In this document: positions 32,574 to 42,056 of the stretch, piece after piece | Numbering within the stretch: position 1 is the first letter of the stretch | Layout of the letters: each line of letters begins with the position of its first letter | Assembly: GCF_002443155.1 (NCBI RefSeq) | Contig: NZ_CP023667.1 | Coordinates: forward strand, 4,011,264 to 4,075,263 | From: Alcaligenes faecalis | Lineage (GTDB): Bacteria > Pseudomonadota > Gammaproteobacteria > Burkholderiales > Burkholderiaceae_B | Direction: 5' to 3' | Length of the DNA stretch: 64,000 bases | Translations under genes and position numbers: made by a program | The notes under the pieces: generated by a model | The model's database searches: none | Seen by the model: only the letters and a program-made list of their open reading frames with translations | Told to the model about the DNA's origin: nothing

Positions 32574-35228
32574 ATGACACAACAAGAACATAAAAAAGCG
32601 GGGCCGGACATGGCCCTGACACAGGATGAAACGGCTGAACTGGAAAAACTGGTTGCCGATGTCGATCGTGGTGGCCGTTCTGTGGCAGGTGCCGCAGGTA
32701 TGGTTTTGTTTTTGGCTGCAATAGGCTGGTCCTTGTTTCAGCTTTGGTATGCCTCTCCGCTGCCGTTTGCCCTGAATCTGGGCATTTTCAATGACACTGA
32801 AGCGCGAGCCCTGCATTTGGGCATCGCCATGTTCCTGGCTTATCTGGCTTTCCCTGCCCGCAAGCAGTCCGCACGGGACAGAATTCCGATTCATGACTGG
32901 CTCTTGGCTCTGATTGCGGCCTTTTGCGGCTCGTATTTGTTCTTTTTCTATAAAGAGCTGGCGACGCGCCCCGGTATCCCCACCACGATGGATGTGGTGG
33001 TGGCCAGTATGGGCCTGGTGTTGCTGCTGGAGGCGACGCGGCGCTCGTTGGGCGCGCCCATGGCGGTGCTGGCGATTGTGTTTATTGCCTATATTTTTCT
33101 GGGGCCCTGGCTGCCTGATGCCTTGTCTCACCGGGGCGCCTCCTTGCAGCGCCTGGTCTCGCATATGTGGCTGACCACGGAGGGCGTGTACGGGGTTGCG
33201 CTGGGCGTTTCGGTCTCGTACATCTTTATTTTTGTACTGCTTGGCTCCTTGCTGGATCGCTGTGGGGCGGGCAATTACATGATGCAGGTCTCGTTTGCCT
33301 TGCTGGGACATTTGCGGGGTGGGCCAGCCAAAGTGGCTGTGGTCTCCTCGGCCGTGAACGGGATTGTGTCGGCTTCTTCCGTTGCCAATGTGGTGACGGG
33401 CGGTATTTTCACCATTCCCCTGATGAAAAAAGCGGGCTACGGCGGTATTCGGGCCGGGGCGATTGAAACAGCCTCGTCCGTCAATGGTCAGATCATGCCG
33501 CCTGTCATGGGGGCGGCTGCCTTTTTGATGATTGAATACGTCGGCATCCCTTACACCGACATCATTCGTCATGCCCTGCTGCCTGCAGTCATTTCATACA
33601 TCGCACTGTTTTATATCGTGCACCTGGAAGCGCTGAAGCTGGGTATTCAACCCATGATGGCCTCTGGCAAGCCCAAGACCTTTACGCAGAAACTGGCAGG
33701 GTGGGGCATGGGCACGGCCGGCACCTTGATTGTGATGGGGCTGGTCTACTGGATAGGTGTCGGCGTGCAGGCCGTAGCCGGTGAGGCAGCGATCTGGATT
33801 TTGCTGCTTTTGCTGCTGGTGCTGTATGTGTTTTTGCTGAAAGTGGCCGCGGACCACGAAGATCTGCCCACCGACATTAATGTGAACACGCCGGTGCGCC
33901 CCGAGCCGTGGCCTACCGTCCGTGCCGGTTTGTATTTCCTGATTCCAATCGGCATTTTGGTCTGGTGCCTGACCGTCGAGGTCATGTCCGCCGGTCTGTC
34001 GGCTTTCTGGGCGGTAGTGGCCATGTTGTTTCAGATGGCCACGCAGCGCCCCATCATCGCCTGGTTTCGCAAGCAGGCAACGGCTCAGCCGCTGCGCCAG
34101 GGTGTCAGCGAGGTATGGACAGGACTGCAGGAAGGTGCCCGCAATATGGTGGGCATCGGGATTGCCTGCGGGACCGCTGGCCTGATTGTGGGAGCCATTA
34201 CCCTGACCGGTCTGGGCCTGCGCATGACGGCCTTTGTGGAGCTGGTCTCCATGGGCAATGTGCTGGTGATGCTGTTCTTTACGGCTGCTGTGTGTCTGGT
34301 TTTGGGTTTGGGCATGCCCACCACCGCCAACTACATTCTGATGGCGACGCTGATGGCTCCCGTCGTGGTGGAGCTGGGGGCGCAAAGCGGAATGGTGATC
34401 CCGCTGATTGCCGTCCATATGTTCGTGTTCTATTACGGGATCATGGCGGATATTACGCCGCCGGTGGGGCTGGCGACCTTTGCGGCCGCTGCCATTTCAG
34501 GTGAGGACCCGATCAAGACCGGGGTGCAGGGCGTCACTTATGCGATGCGTACGGCGGTGCTGCCCTTCATGTTCATCTTCAACCCCATGCTCTTGTTGAT
34601 CGGCATACACAGTGCCTGGGAGTTGGTCCTGGTCGTGGTGGGCGCAACCGTGGCCTCTTTGGCATTTGCGGCAGCAACAATGGGCTGGTTGCGTATCAAA
34701 ACCAGCTGGCTGGAGACGATCCTGCTGTTGCTGGTCACGTTCATGCTGTTCCGTCCGGACTGGTTCATGGACCATGTCAGCGAGAAATACCAAAGTCGTC
34801 CTGCCTCCGAGTTGATGCAGGTGGTGCAGAGCACCCCCGACGGGGGCAATCTGGTGGTGCAACTGGCCGGGATGAACCTGGAAGGCAAGGATTTGCAGAA
34901 AACAGTTGCCGTGTCCCTGCCTGCCTTGCCGGAAGGGGATCAGGCTACGGGTCTGGCCGCGGCCAGCAAGCGCCTGTCCTTGGCAGGTCTGACGGTCATG
35001 GCTTTTGGGGACACGGCGCAAGTGGCGTCGGTTGCCTTTGGCAGCTCGGCGCGCAGGGCCGGATGGGAGCAGGGCTGGGATATCCAGCAGGTGAAGGTGC
35101 CGCACCCCGATCGTCCTTCCGAGTTCTGGGTGTTTGTTCCTGCCTTCCTGATCTTGATCTGGTTGTGGACAAGGCAGGGTGTGCGCATGCGGCGCGCTTT
35201 GCCGCCGCACGGTACGGCCCAAACCTGA
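32574..35228 (+). CDS. TRAP transporter fused permease, 4TM/12TM type, with C-terminal DUF3394 domain
   Basis: 884 aa. The N-terminus (about 35-200) is the DctQ-like 4TM part; about 200-690 is the DctM-like part with VVSSAVNGIVSASSVANVVTGG, GQIMPPVMGAAAFLMIEY and ADITPPVGLATFAAAAISG. The last ~160 residues, between two terminal helices, carry a soluble region ending in SSARRAGWEQGWDIQQV, a PDZ-like signature of DUF3394 found on such permeases. Cytoplasmic and periplasmic ends flank a single transport unit energised by ion gradients with the TAXI receptor. Confidence 0.93.
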   Translation: MTQQEHKKAGPDMALTQDETAELEKLVADVDRGGRSVAGAAGMVLFLAAIGWSLFQLWYASPLPFALNLGIFNDTEARALHLGIAMFLAYLAFPARKQSARDRIPIHDWLLALIAAFCGSYLFFFYKELATRPGIPTTMDVVVASMGLVLLLEATRRSLGAPMAVLAIVFIAYIFLGPWLPDALSHRGASLQRLVSHMWLTTEGVYGVALGVSVSYIFIFVLLGSLLDRCGAGNYMMQVSFALLGHLRGGPAKVAVVSSAVNGIVSASSVANVVTGGIFTIPLMKKAGYGGIRAGAIETASSVNGQIMPPVMGAAAFLMIEYVGIPYTDIIRHALLPAVISYIALFYIVHLEALKLGIQPMMASGKPKTFTQKLAGWGMGTAGTLIVMGLVYWIGVGVQAVAGEAAIWILLLLLLVLYVFLLKVAADHEDLPTDINVNTPVRPEPWPTVRAGLYFLIPIGILVWCLTVEVMSAGLSAFWAVVAMLFQMATQRPIIAWFRKQATAQPLRQGVSEVWTGLQEGARNMVGIGIACGTAGLIVGAITLTGLGLRMTAFVELVSMGNVLVMLFFTAAVCLVLGLGMPTTANYILMATLMAPVVVELGAQSGMVIPLIAVHMFVFYYGIMADITPPVGLATFAAAAISGEDPIKTGVQGVTYAMRTAVLPFMFIFNPMLLLIGIHSAWELVLVVVGATVASLAFAAATMGWLRIKTSWLETILLLLVTFMLFRPDWFMDHVSEKYQSRPASELMQVVQSTPDGGNLVVQLAGMNLEGKDLQKTVAVSLPALPEGDQATGLAAASKRLSLAGLTVMAFGDTAQVASVAFGSSARRAGWEQGWDIQQVKVPHPDRPSEFWVFVPAFLILIWLWTRQGVRMRRALPPHGTAQT

Positions 35229-35246
35229 TTGCAATGATGGCAAGAG

Positions 35247-35269
35247 CCAGCCGCCCCTGTGGCGGCTGG
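35247..35269 (+). other. Hairpin downstream of the TAXI permease
   Basis: CCAGCCGCC / GGCGGCTGG, 9-bp stem with a 5-base loop, 18 bases after the permease stop. No U-tract; first of two hairpins. Confidence 0.5.
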
Positions 35270-35295
35270 TAGTACACTGATGGCCCTGGATTTCA

Positions 35296-35322
35296 GGCCC
35301 GCTGCGCCAGCGGGCCGTTTTC
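35296..35322 (+). terminator. Rho-independent terminator of the TAXI-TRAP operon
   Basis: GGCCCGCTG (35296-35304) pairs with CAGCGGGCC (35308-35316), then GTTTTCT. It overlaps the promoter area of the next gene (start 35338). Confidence 0.65.
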
Positions 35323-35337
35323 TGTTTGGCTTTTGTC

Positions 35338-36264
35338 ATGACACCGATCAGTAACGCTCCACCCGTACCCTCGCGTAATGGGGTCAGTCCCAGCAAAGTA
35401 TGGTGCCCGCGCGGCCCCTGGACATCGCTGGACGCTTTCCTCCTGGAGCGCTTTCCACATATGGACCCGGACGTATTGCGAGAGCGCCTGGCGCGGGGCG
35501 ATATTCTGGATCAGAACGGCGTGCCGCAGCAGCCAGGCTCCAGCTATCAGCCTGATCGTTGGCTGTGGTATTTCCGCATGGTGGAGAACGAAGCGGTCGT
35601 GCCTTTCGAGATGCCTGTTCTGTACGCGGATGATCGTCTGATTGCGGTGGACAAGCCGCATTTTCTGGCGACAACGCCGGGCGGGCGCTACTTGTATGAA
35701 ACTGCGCTGACTCGTCTGCGCCGGGACTTTGCAGAGGATGGCATCAGCCCCATCCATAGGCTGGACAGGGAAACGGCGGGTATCTTGCTGTTCTGCCGTG
35801 ACCCAGCGGCTCGCGGGGCCTACCAGTCCTTGTTTCAGCAGGGCGGGATCGAGAAGGAATATGAAGCCGTCGCACCGTTTCAGGACAAACTGGCAAATGG
35901 GCTGGTGTACAGCAGCTGCATGAAGGAAGTGCCGGGCCGTTTCGTGATGGAAGAGGTCGCGGGCGAGCCAAACAGCAGTACTGAAATTCTGTGTGAGCGC
36001 CAGTGGCACAATGGGCAAGGGCAGCATTTGGCACTGTATCGCTTGCGCCCTCATAGTGGCCGCAAACACCAGCTGCGGGTGCATCTGAGCAGTCTGGGGG
36101 CGCCTATCATCAATGATGTGTTTTATCCCGAACTGCTGCCGGAGCGCGAAGCGGACGACTTCAGCCAGCCCTTGCAGTTACTGGCACGGCATATTGCTTT
36201 TGTAGACCCTTTAACGGGTCAGCCACGGCGCTTTAGCAGTCAGCGTCAGCTGGAGCTTGCCTAG
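35338..36264 (+). CDS. RluA-family pseudouridine synthase
   Basis: 308 aa from ATG 35338. Catalytic motif HRLDRETAG with Asp143, and the surrounding VLYADDRLIAVDKPHFLATTPG and RPHSGRKHQLRVHLSSLGAPI blocks of the RluA family. Residues 30-65 resemble an S4-like start. It converts a uridine in rRNA or tRNA to pseudouridine; which site cannot be said. Ends eight bases from the convergent asparaginase gene with no terminator between them. Confidence 0.92.
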   Translation: MTPISNAPPVPSRNGVSPSKVWCPRGPWTSLDAFLLERFPHMDPDVLRERLARGDILDQNGVPQQPGSSYQPDRWLWYFRMVENEAVVPFEMPVLYADDRLIAVDKPHFLATTPGGRYLYETALTRLRRDFAEDGISPIHRLDRETAGILLFCRDPAARGAYQSLFQQGGIEKEYEAVAPFQDKLANGLVYSSCMKEVPGRFVMEEVAGEPNSSTEILCERQWHNGQGQHLALYRLRPHSGRKHQLRVHLSSLGAPIINDVFYPELLPEREADDFSQPLQLLARHIAFVDPLTGQPRRFSSQRQLELA

Positions 36265-36271
36265 GGTTGCC

Positions 36272-37261
36272 TTAGTAATCGCGGAAAATACCCTCGATTT
36301 CCTCGTGTTCCAGCTTGCTGGCCAGACACAGCATCAACAAGATTCGGGCTTTTTGCGCGGGCAGATAATGCGCGGCGATGGTGTGATGGTCTTCATCGTA
36401 AGCGCTGTCGGTCACTGGCCCTGCATGGATACGAGAGGCCCGCACGCAGACCACTCCCAGTCGGTGCGCCCGGCTGACGCCTTCCAGCGCTCCGGGGGTC
36501 AGGCTGCCGTTGCCGGTTGCCGCCACCACAATGCCTTGCACACCGCTTTGTGCTGCGTGGCGATACAGTTCCGCCAGCGTATCCGGGTGATCGTAAAAGA
36601 TCTGAACTTTAGGCAAGCTGTGCAAGGAGCGCACATCGAACAGGCTGCTGTGCGTGTGGGGCAGCAGGCAGCGCATCATGAAACGCGGCTGGCCGCCTGC
36701 AACCAGACCCAGTGGACCGGCATCGGGTGAGCCGAAGGCGCTGGTCAGGGTGGTGTGTTGCTTGCTCAGGAAACGGGCGCTGTGTATCTGGTCGTTGAGC
36801 AGCACCAGCACGCCCTGATCCTGTGCTAGCGAAGAGCAGGCTACTTGCACGGCTTGATACAGATTCAGCGGACCGTCTGCGCTCAGGGCCGAGGCCGGGC
36901 GCATGGCAGCTACCATGACTACGGGCTTGTCGGTTTTCAGGGTCAGATGCAGGAAAAAAGCGCTTTCTTCCAGCGTATCGGTGCCGTGTGTCACTACTGC
37001 GCCGTTGATGTCCGGCCGAGCCAGCAGTTCATTGAGCTTGTGGGACAGCTCCAGCAACATCAGCGAGCCCATGGCCCGGCTGTCCACATTGAACACCTGA
37101 TGGCATTCCAGATCGGCTAGTTCATTAATGCCGGGCACGGCTTGCAGCAGCGTGTGCACGCCCTGGGTGATGTCGTAATCGGTCAGGCCAGTATTGGACT
37201 GGGTGGTGGCGGCAATCGTGCCGCCGGTGCCCACCAGAGCCAGTTTGGGGCGTATTGGCAT
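36272..37261 (-). CDS. ansA: L-asparaginase / glutaminase family amidohydrolase
   Basis: 329 aa. First catalytic motif GTGGTIAATT (nucleophile about Thr15) and second motif THGTDTLEES with the Thr-Asp pair; MVAAMRPASALSADGPLNLYQAV follows as usual. There is no signal peptide, so it acts in the cytoplasm. It releases ammonia from asparagine (and perhaps glutamine). It is last in a leftward operon with an amino-acid ABC transporter (63-base gap), which points to uptake of the substrate by that transporter. The symbol is tentative. Confidence 0.88.
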   Translation of the reverse strand: MPIRPKLALVGTGGTIAATTQSNTGLTDYDITQGVHTLLQAVPGINELADLECHQVFNVDSRAMGSLMLLELSHKLNELLARPDINGAVVTHGTDTLEESAFFLHLTLKTDKPVVMVAAMRPASALSADGPLNLYQAVQVACSSLAQDQGVLVLLNDQIHSARFLSKQHTTLTSAFGSPDAGPLGLVAGGQPRFMMRCLLPHTHSSLFDVRSLHSLPKVQIFYDHPDTLAELYRHAAQSGVQGIVVAATGNGSLTPGALEGVSRAHRLGVVCVRASRIHAGPVTDSAYDEDHHTIAAHYLPAQKARILLMLCLASKLEHEEIEGIFRDY

Positions 37262-37324
37262 GTGAGAGTGCTCCGCGTCCAGTTGTTGCGTCAGGGGGTG
37301 CGGAGAGTCTGGGATAAGGCCGGT

Positions 37325-38008
37325 TTAGCGGCGAACTTTCAACCAGCGCTCGATCAGGTGCACCACCGACAGCAGGGTAAAGTTGATCAGCAGGTACAAC
37401 AGACCTGCAATAACAAAGGTCTCGATGATGGCGTAGTTCTGGTTCATCAAGCGTTTGGCATGGCCGGTCAGGTCCATGACGGCAATGGTCGAGGCCAGGC
37501 TGGTGCCTTTAATAGCCAGCACAATTTCATTACTGTACGCGGGCAAGGCCTGACGAATCGCCAAAGGAAACGCCACGCGACGAAAGCGCATCCAGGCGGA
37601 CATGCCGATGGATTTGGCCGCTTCGATCTGGCCAACCGGCACAGCCTGAAAACCACCCCGGAAAACTTCACTGACGTAGGCGCCACTATTGAGGCCAATG
37701 GCCAGAATCGCACAGCGCATGCCATCGCTAAATAGCCACCACAGAGCGGGTGACTCTTTGACAAAGCCCAGGGTGCCGACGCCGTAGTACAGCAGGAACA
37801 ACTGCACCAGCAGCGGGGTACCGCGAAATACGGTGCTGTAGCTAAAGGCGAAGCTGCGCAAAATGCGACTATGAGACTGGCGCATCAGGGCCAGTGACAG
37901 GCCGATGAGCAGCGACAGCACAATGCCCCACAGGCCGATATACACGCTCATGCCAAACCCTTTGAACAGGGTTTCGACGGTCGTATTGAATAATTCCAGA
38001 TCAATCAT
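37325..38008 (-). CDS. Polar amino acid ABC transporter permease (HisM/GltK type)
   Basis: 227 aa, five to six membrane helices. The ABC-permease coupling loop is seen in GAYVSEVFRGGFQAVPVGQIEAAKSIGMSAWMRFRRVAFPLA. Its start overlaps the stop of the other permease by four bases. With its partner it forms the membrane channel of a His/Glu/Arg-type importer. Confidence 0.93.
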   Translation of the reverse strand: MIDLELFNTTVETLFKGFGMSVYIGLWGIVLSLLIGLSLALMRQSHSRILRSFAFSYSTVFRGTPLLVQLFLLYYGVGTLGFVKESPALWWLFSDGMRCAILAIGLNSGAYVSEVFRGGFQAVPVGQIEAAKSIGMSAWMRFRRVAFPLAIRQALPAYSNEIVLAIKGTSLASTIAVMDLTGHAKRLMNQNYAIIETFVIAGLLYLLINFTLLSVVHLIERWLKVRR

Positions 38009-38721
38009 GCCTGGGCTCTCATGCCTTTGCCGGTGTAGCGTTCGGCCAGCAAAAACAGGGCCTGACTACAGGCACCAATCAGAAAATAAAGCACGCCCGC
38101 AATCAGGTACATGGCCATGGGTTCGCGCGTGTTGGCGGCACCCAGGGTAGCCGCACGCATGATCTCGACCAGACCCACCAGGGAGATCAGGGCCGTGTCT
38201 TTCAATGCGGTTTGCCAGACGTTATTGGCGCCGGGCAGGGCGTACCAGAACATTTGCGGCAGGATAATGCGGCGCAGGCGCTGCCAGGGGGACATGCCAA
38301 TGGCTTTAGCGGCCTCGATCTGGCCTTCGGGAATGGCTTGCAAGGCACCGCGAAACACTTCCACGCTGTAAGAGCCTGCAATCAGGCCGATGGCCAGAAT
38401 GCCAACCAGCGCGGGGAACCAGCGCGTCATCACATCTTCCATGCGCATGAAATCGGCCAGGTCGGAGACGACCTGGACCGAGCCAAAGAACAGCAGGTAG
38501 ATGATGAGCAGCTCGGGGATACTGCGAACAACCGTGGTGTACAGGCTAACGGGGCCACGCAGCCAGCGTGGCCCGTTGGTCTTGATGCTGGCTCCTGTAA
38601 TCCCAATGACTACGCCAAGGGCCATGCCCAAAACGGAGATCAGCAAGGTCATTGCTGCTCCGCGAAGGAACATCCAGCCCCAGCCTTCGCGCAGCACATT
38701 AAAAATGGTCTCTAGCATCAA
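38005..38721 (-). CDS. Polar amino acid ABC transporter permease (HisQ/GltJ type)
   Basis: 238 aa with about five helices. Coupling loop SYSVEVFRGALQAIPEGQIEAAKAIGMSPWQRLRRIILPQ. Homologous to the next permease but distinct, as normal for a heterodimeric importer. 15 bases separate it from the receptor gene upstream. Confidence 0.93.
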   Translation of the reverse strand: MMLETIFNVLREGWGWMFLRGAAMTLLISVLGMALGVVIGITGASIKTNGPRWLRGPVSLYTTVVRSIPELLIIYLLFFGSVQVVSDLADFMRMEDVMTRWFPALVGILAIGLIAGSYSVEVFRGALQAIPEGQIEAAKAIGMSPWQRLRRIILPQMFWYALPGANNVWQTALKDTALISLVGLVEIMRAATLGAANTREPMAMYLIAGVLYFLIGACSQALFLLAERYTGKGMRAQA

Positions 38722-38736
38722 GTGGTACTTCTCGAC

Positions 38737-39546
38737 TTATTTCTTGCAGATCTCGTAGTTGGCGATGTCGATGTCAAACCACTTTTCGCTGGCGGTCTTG
38801 ACGGTGCCATCGTCGATCAGCTTGCACAGGGCAGCGTCAACCTTGGCTTTCAGTTCTGCATTGTCTTTGTGAATACCGACGGCAATGCCATAACCCAGAG
38901 TTTCAGGGTCGGAAGAGCCTTTGATGACCAGCTTGGACAGGGCAAAGTTGTCCTCGCCGACTTTATGCAGGAACTTGGACTGGGAGGTCAGATCGGCAAA
39001 GGTGCCGTTCAGACGACCGGCGTCCAGATCGATTTGCATCTGGTCCAGAGTTTCGTAGTTCTTGATGGTGGTCTTGGGGGCTTTCTTGGCCAGGAAAGCG
39101 CCGTGAGTGGTGCCACCTTGAACGCCAATGGTTTTGCCAGCCAGGCCATCAAAAATAGCTTGTTCGTTGTCCGCGCCAACCAGATCGCTGTTCTTGGGCA
39201 GAACGAAAATGGCGTCCTCAACAGCGTAAGGAATACTGAAGTTCACGCGTTTGGCACGCTCGGGGGTGTAGGACATGCCCGAGATGATCAGGTCAAAGCG
39301 CTTAGCATCCAGCGAAGGGATCAGGCTGTCAAAGGCTTGCACGATGAATTTGCAGTCGCTGTTCAGCTCTTTGCACAGGGCAGCGCCCACGTCGGCGTCA
39401 AAGCCGGTGACCTTACCGGCTGCGTCCACCATGCTCCATGGTGGGTAACCACCTTCGGTACCGATTTTCAGGGTGTCTGCCATTGCAGCCTGGGAGCCCA
39501 ACAGGGCCAGGCTGGCACAGATCAGGGTCTTGCTGAGGAAACTCAT
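38737..39546 (-). CDS. Polar amino acid ABC transporter substrate-binding protein
   Basis: 269 aa, signal peptide of about 23 residues (AMA-DT). The SBP_bac_3 fold starts with LKIGTEGGYPPWSMVDAAGKVTGFDADVGAALC and includes FDLIISGMSYTPERAKRVNFSIPYA, the usual amino-acid clamp with the conserved Arg. Similar proteins bind lysine/arginine/ornithine, histidine or glutamate; the ligand is not clear, though the asparaginase and glutamate dehydrogenase neighbours favour acidic amino acids or their amides. Confidence 0.93.
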   Translation of the reverse strand: MSFLSKTLICASLALLGSQAAMADTLKIGTEGGYPPWSMVDAAGKVTGFDADVGAALCKELNSDCKFIVQAFDSLIPSLDAKRFDLIISGMSYTPERAKRVNFSIPYAVEDAIFVLPKNSDLVGADNEQAIFDGLAGKTIGVQGGTTHGAFLAKKAPKTTIKNYETLDQMQIDLDAGRLNGTFADLTSQSKFLHKVGEDNFALSKLVIKGSSDPETLGYGIAVGIHKDNAELKAKVDAALCKLIDDGTVKTASEKWFDIDIANYEICKK

Positions 39547-39635
39547 GGTCTGGCTCTCCTTTGTGGAAAGGCTGGTGAGGGCCGTATTGGCCCTGCTGGT
39601 TTTCCAGCCTGTGTCGTATTCACGAAGCGATGATC

Positions 39636-40415
39636 TTACTGCATTGGTTGTAGAAACTGCTGTAGACGTTCGGATTGTGGCCTATCGAACAGGTCTTTGG
39701 GGTGGCCACGTTCTTCAATCAGGCCGTTGTGCATGAAAATGGTCTCGGAAGACACGTCACGCGCAAAATTCATTTCGTGGGTGACCAGGATCATGGTGCG
39801 GCCTTCCTGGGCCAGCTGGCGAATCACACGCAGCACTTCGCCCACCATTTCCGGGTCCAGCGCCGAAGTCGGTTCGTCAAACAGCAGGACATCCGGGTCC
39901 ATGGCCAGGGCACGGGCAATGGCCACGCGCTGCTGCTGGCCGCCGGACAGCTCGGCCGGGTAAGCATCGCATTTATTGCTCAGGCCTACCTTGCCCAGCA
40001 GTTCGCGGGCGTATTCAGCCGCTTCACGGGCCGGGCGGCCTTTGACGTGGATGGGGCCTTCGGTGACGTTTTGCAGTACCGTGCGGTGCGACCACAGATT
40101 GAAGTTCTGAAACACCATTCCCAAGCGGGCGCGGACTTGTTCCAGCAGGCGCGGGTTGTCCGTCTGGCAAATGCCCTTGCGATTGCGATGGCTGCGCAAA
40201 ATGTCATTACCGATCTGGATTTCGCCCTGATCGGGGACGACCAGGTGGTTAATGCAGCGCAGCAGGGTACTTTTGCCCGAGCCGGAGGCTCCAATAATGG
40301 AGAGCACATCGCCCTTGTGAGCTTGCAGGGAAATGCCCTTGAGCACCTCGTTGGTGCCAAAGCGTTTGTGGATGTCGCGTACCTGGACCGCCGCGTTCAG
40401 GTCATTGGTATTCAC
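39636..40415 (-). CDS. Polar amino acid ABC transporter ATP-binding protein (HisP/GlnQ type)
   Basis: 259 aa. Walker A GASGSGKST at residues 42-50, signature LSGGQQQR, Walker B VLLFDEPTSALDPE, and the family's insertion around MVFQNFNLWSHRTVLQNV. First gene of the leftward transport operon; an 89-base gap separates it from the receptor gene, which may carry its own promoter. Confidence 0.94.
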   Translation of the reverse strand: MNTNDLNAAVQVRDIHKRFGTNEVLKGISLQAHKGDVLSIIGASGSGKSTLLRCINHLVVPDQGEIQIGNDILRSHRNRKGICQTDNPRLLEQVRARLGMVFQNFNLWSHRTVLQNVTEGPIHVKGRPAREAAEYARELLGKVGLSNKCDAYPAELSGGQQQRVAIARALAMDPDVLLFDEPTSALDPEMVGEVLRVIRQLAQEGRTMILVTHEMNFARDVSSETIFMHNGLIEERGHPKDLFDRPQSERLQQFLQPMQ

Positions 40416-40536
40416 AGCAACGTCCTTGCGGTCAAAGAGAAAGGGGGTAAGGGTTTCATACGGGTGTCATATCCTGGATGCCCGATTCTACCGCTTTCCC
40501 CCTGTTTTTTTTGCACAAGCGCTGTATTTTGCTCAT

Positions 40537-40564
40537 AAAAAGCGGCATAAACCGAGTACGCCGC
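40537..40564 (-). terminator. Probable terminator of the glutamate dehydrogenase gene
   Basis: On the minus strand GCGGC (40564-40560) pairs with GCCGC (40546-40542), followed by TTTTT at 40541-40537, ten bases after the gdhA stop. The stem is short (5 bp) with a 13-base loop. Confidence 0.5.
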
Positions 40565-40573
40565 CTTACGAGC

Positions 40574-41863
40574 TTAGGGATACAGGCCGCGTACCTGACG
40601 AGATTCCAGAATGCGGGCGCAACCCACAATAAAGGCAGCCGTACGCAAGGTGACGTTGTGCTCTTTGGCAACCGCCGCCACCGTGGTGTAGGCCGAGCGC
40701 ATCATCATTTCCAGACGGTTGTTGATTTCGTCCTCGGTCCAGAAAAAGCTGGAGAAATCCTGGACCCACTCGAAGTAGGACACGGTCACGCCACCGGCGT
40801 TGGCCACCACGTCCGGAACAATGGTCACGCCCTTGTCGTTCAGGATGTCGTCGGCTTCGGGGGTGGTGGGGCCATTGGCGCCTTCGATCACAATGCGGGC
40901 GCGGATGCGGTCGGCATTGTTCTTGTTGATCTGGCCTTCCAGCGCGGCCGGGATCAGTAGATCGGTTTCAATATGCCAGAAGTCTTCGTTGGAAATGGCC
41001 TCGGCATTGGGTGCCCCGGCCAGACCTTTGTGCTGCTCCATGTGGTTCAGCAAGGCCAGCACGTCCAGACCGTTGGGGTTGTACACCGTGCCGGTGTGAT
41101 CCTGTACGGCCAGCACCTTGGCGCCGGCCTCCTGGAACAGGCGGGCGGCGGTACCACCCACGTTACCGAAGCCTTGCACAATGACGCGGGCGCCATTCAG
41201 GTCGATACCGGCGTCGCGGGCCGCTTCACAACCCACGGTATACACGCCGCGGCCAGTGGCTTCCACACGGCCAAGACTACCGCCCAGGGACACCGGCTTG
41301 CCGGTGACTACGCCGGTGCTGGTCCCGCCCACGTTCATGGAGTAGGTGTCCATCATCCAGGCCATGGTCTGGGCGTTGGTGTTCACATCCGGTGCAGGAA
41401 TGTCCTTGTTGGGGCCGATGATCACACCAATCTCGCTGGTGTAGCGGCGGGTGATGCGCTCCAGTTCGGCCTGGGAATGGTTGCGCGGGTCAATACGAAT
41501 ACCGCCCTTGGCACCGCCAAAGGGCAGGTTCACGGCAGCCGATTTGATCGACATCCAGGCAGCCAGGGCCATCACCTCGGACAGGGTGACGTCCTGGTGG
41601 TAGCGCACGCCGCCCTTGCCTGGGCCACGGGAAGTATTGTGCTGAACGCGATAGCCCTCAAAGTGGGCCACGGTGCCGTTATCCAGTTCAATGGGTACGT
41701 CGACAATCAGCGTGCGCTTGGGGCGCTTGAGTGTTTCAACCCATCGGGACAATTTGCCCAGATACGGAGTGACTCGCTCCACTTGTTCGAGATAAATACC
41801 CCACGGGCCGACGTCGTCGGCGTTCAGGTATGACGGCAAAGCATGGGTGGGACGATCTGTCAT
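40574..41863 (-). CDS. gdhA: NAD(P)-dependent glutamate dehydrogenase
   Basis: 429 aa from the ATG at 41863, preceded by GAGGAG. Substrate motif [14 protein letters not shown] with the catalytic Lys119, and [19 protein letters not shown] upstream of it; nucleotide fold [10 protein letters not shown] near residue 230. It interconverts glutamate with 2-oxoglutarate and ammonia. Length fits the hexameric class found in many betaproteobacteria, usually NAD-linked. Upstream in-frame sequence lacks a ribosome site. Divergent from the yggS-like gene. Confidence 0.95.
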   Translation of the reverse strand: MTDRPTHALPSYLNADDVGPWGIYLEQVERVTPYLGKLSRWVETLKRPKRTLIVDVPIELDNGTVAHFEGYRVQHNTSRGPGKGGVRYHQDVTLSEVMALAAWMSIKSAAVNLPFGGAKGGIRIDPRNHSQAELERITRRYTSEIGVIIGPNKDIPAPDVNTNAQTMAWMMDTYSMNVGGTSTGVVTGKPVSLGGSLGRVEATGRGVYTVGCEAARDAGIDLNGARVIVQGFGNVGGTAARLFQEAGAKVLAVQDHTGTVYNPNGLDVLALLNHMEQHKGLAGAPNAEAISNEDFWHIETDLLIPAALEGQINKNNADRIRARIVIEGANGPTTPEADDILNDKGVTIVPDVVANAGGVTVSYFEWVQDFSSFFWTEDEINNRLEMMMRSAYTTVAAVAKEHNVTLRTAAFIVGCARILESRQVRGLYP

Positions 41864-42056
41864 GAGCTCCTCGATAAGGTTGGGGAAACGGGATACGAGT
41901 ACACAGTGAAGACGCAAAATGCGCACAGACGCAGAACCTGGCAAACACGCTGTGGATTGGCTTAGCGGTGGCCGTGTGCAACAGTTATGCTATCGGAAAT
42001 GGCCGCTGTTGTGTTTGCAGCGTTTGCGATGGTTTTATCTGGGTGCTGGTGCATTG

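Noticed and set aside
31755..33572. 605-codon leftward frame across the TAXI receptor and permease
   Set aside because: Spans two well-supported plus-strand genes and the hairpin spacer; composition is that of antisense frames.
36264..36272. Terminator between the pseudouridine synthase and asparaginase genes
   Set aside because: Just seven bases separate the two stop codons and no hairpin with a U-tract is visible there.
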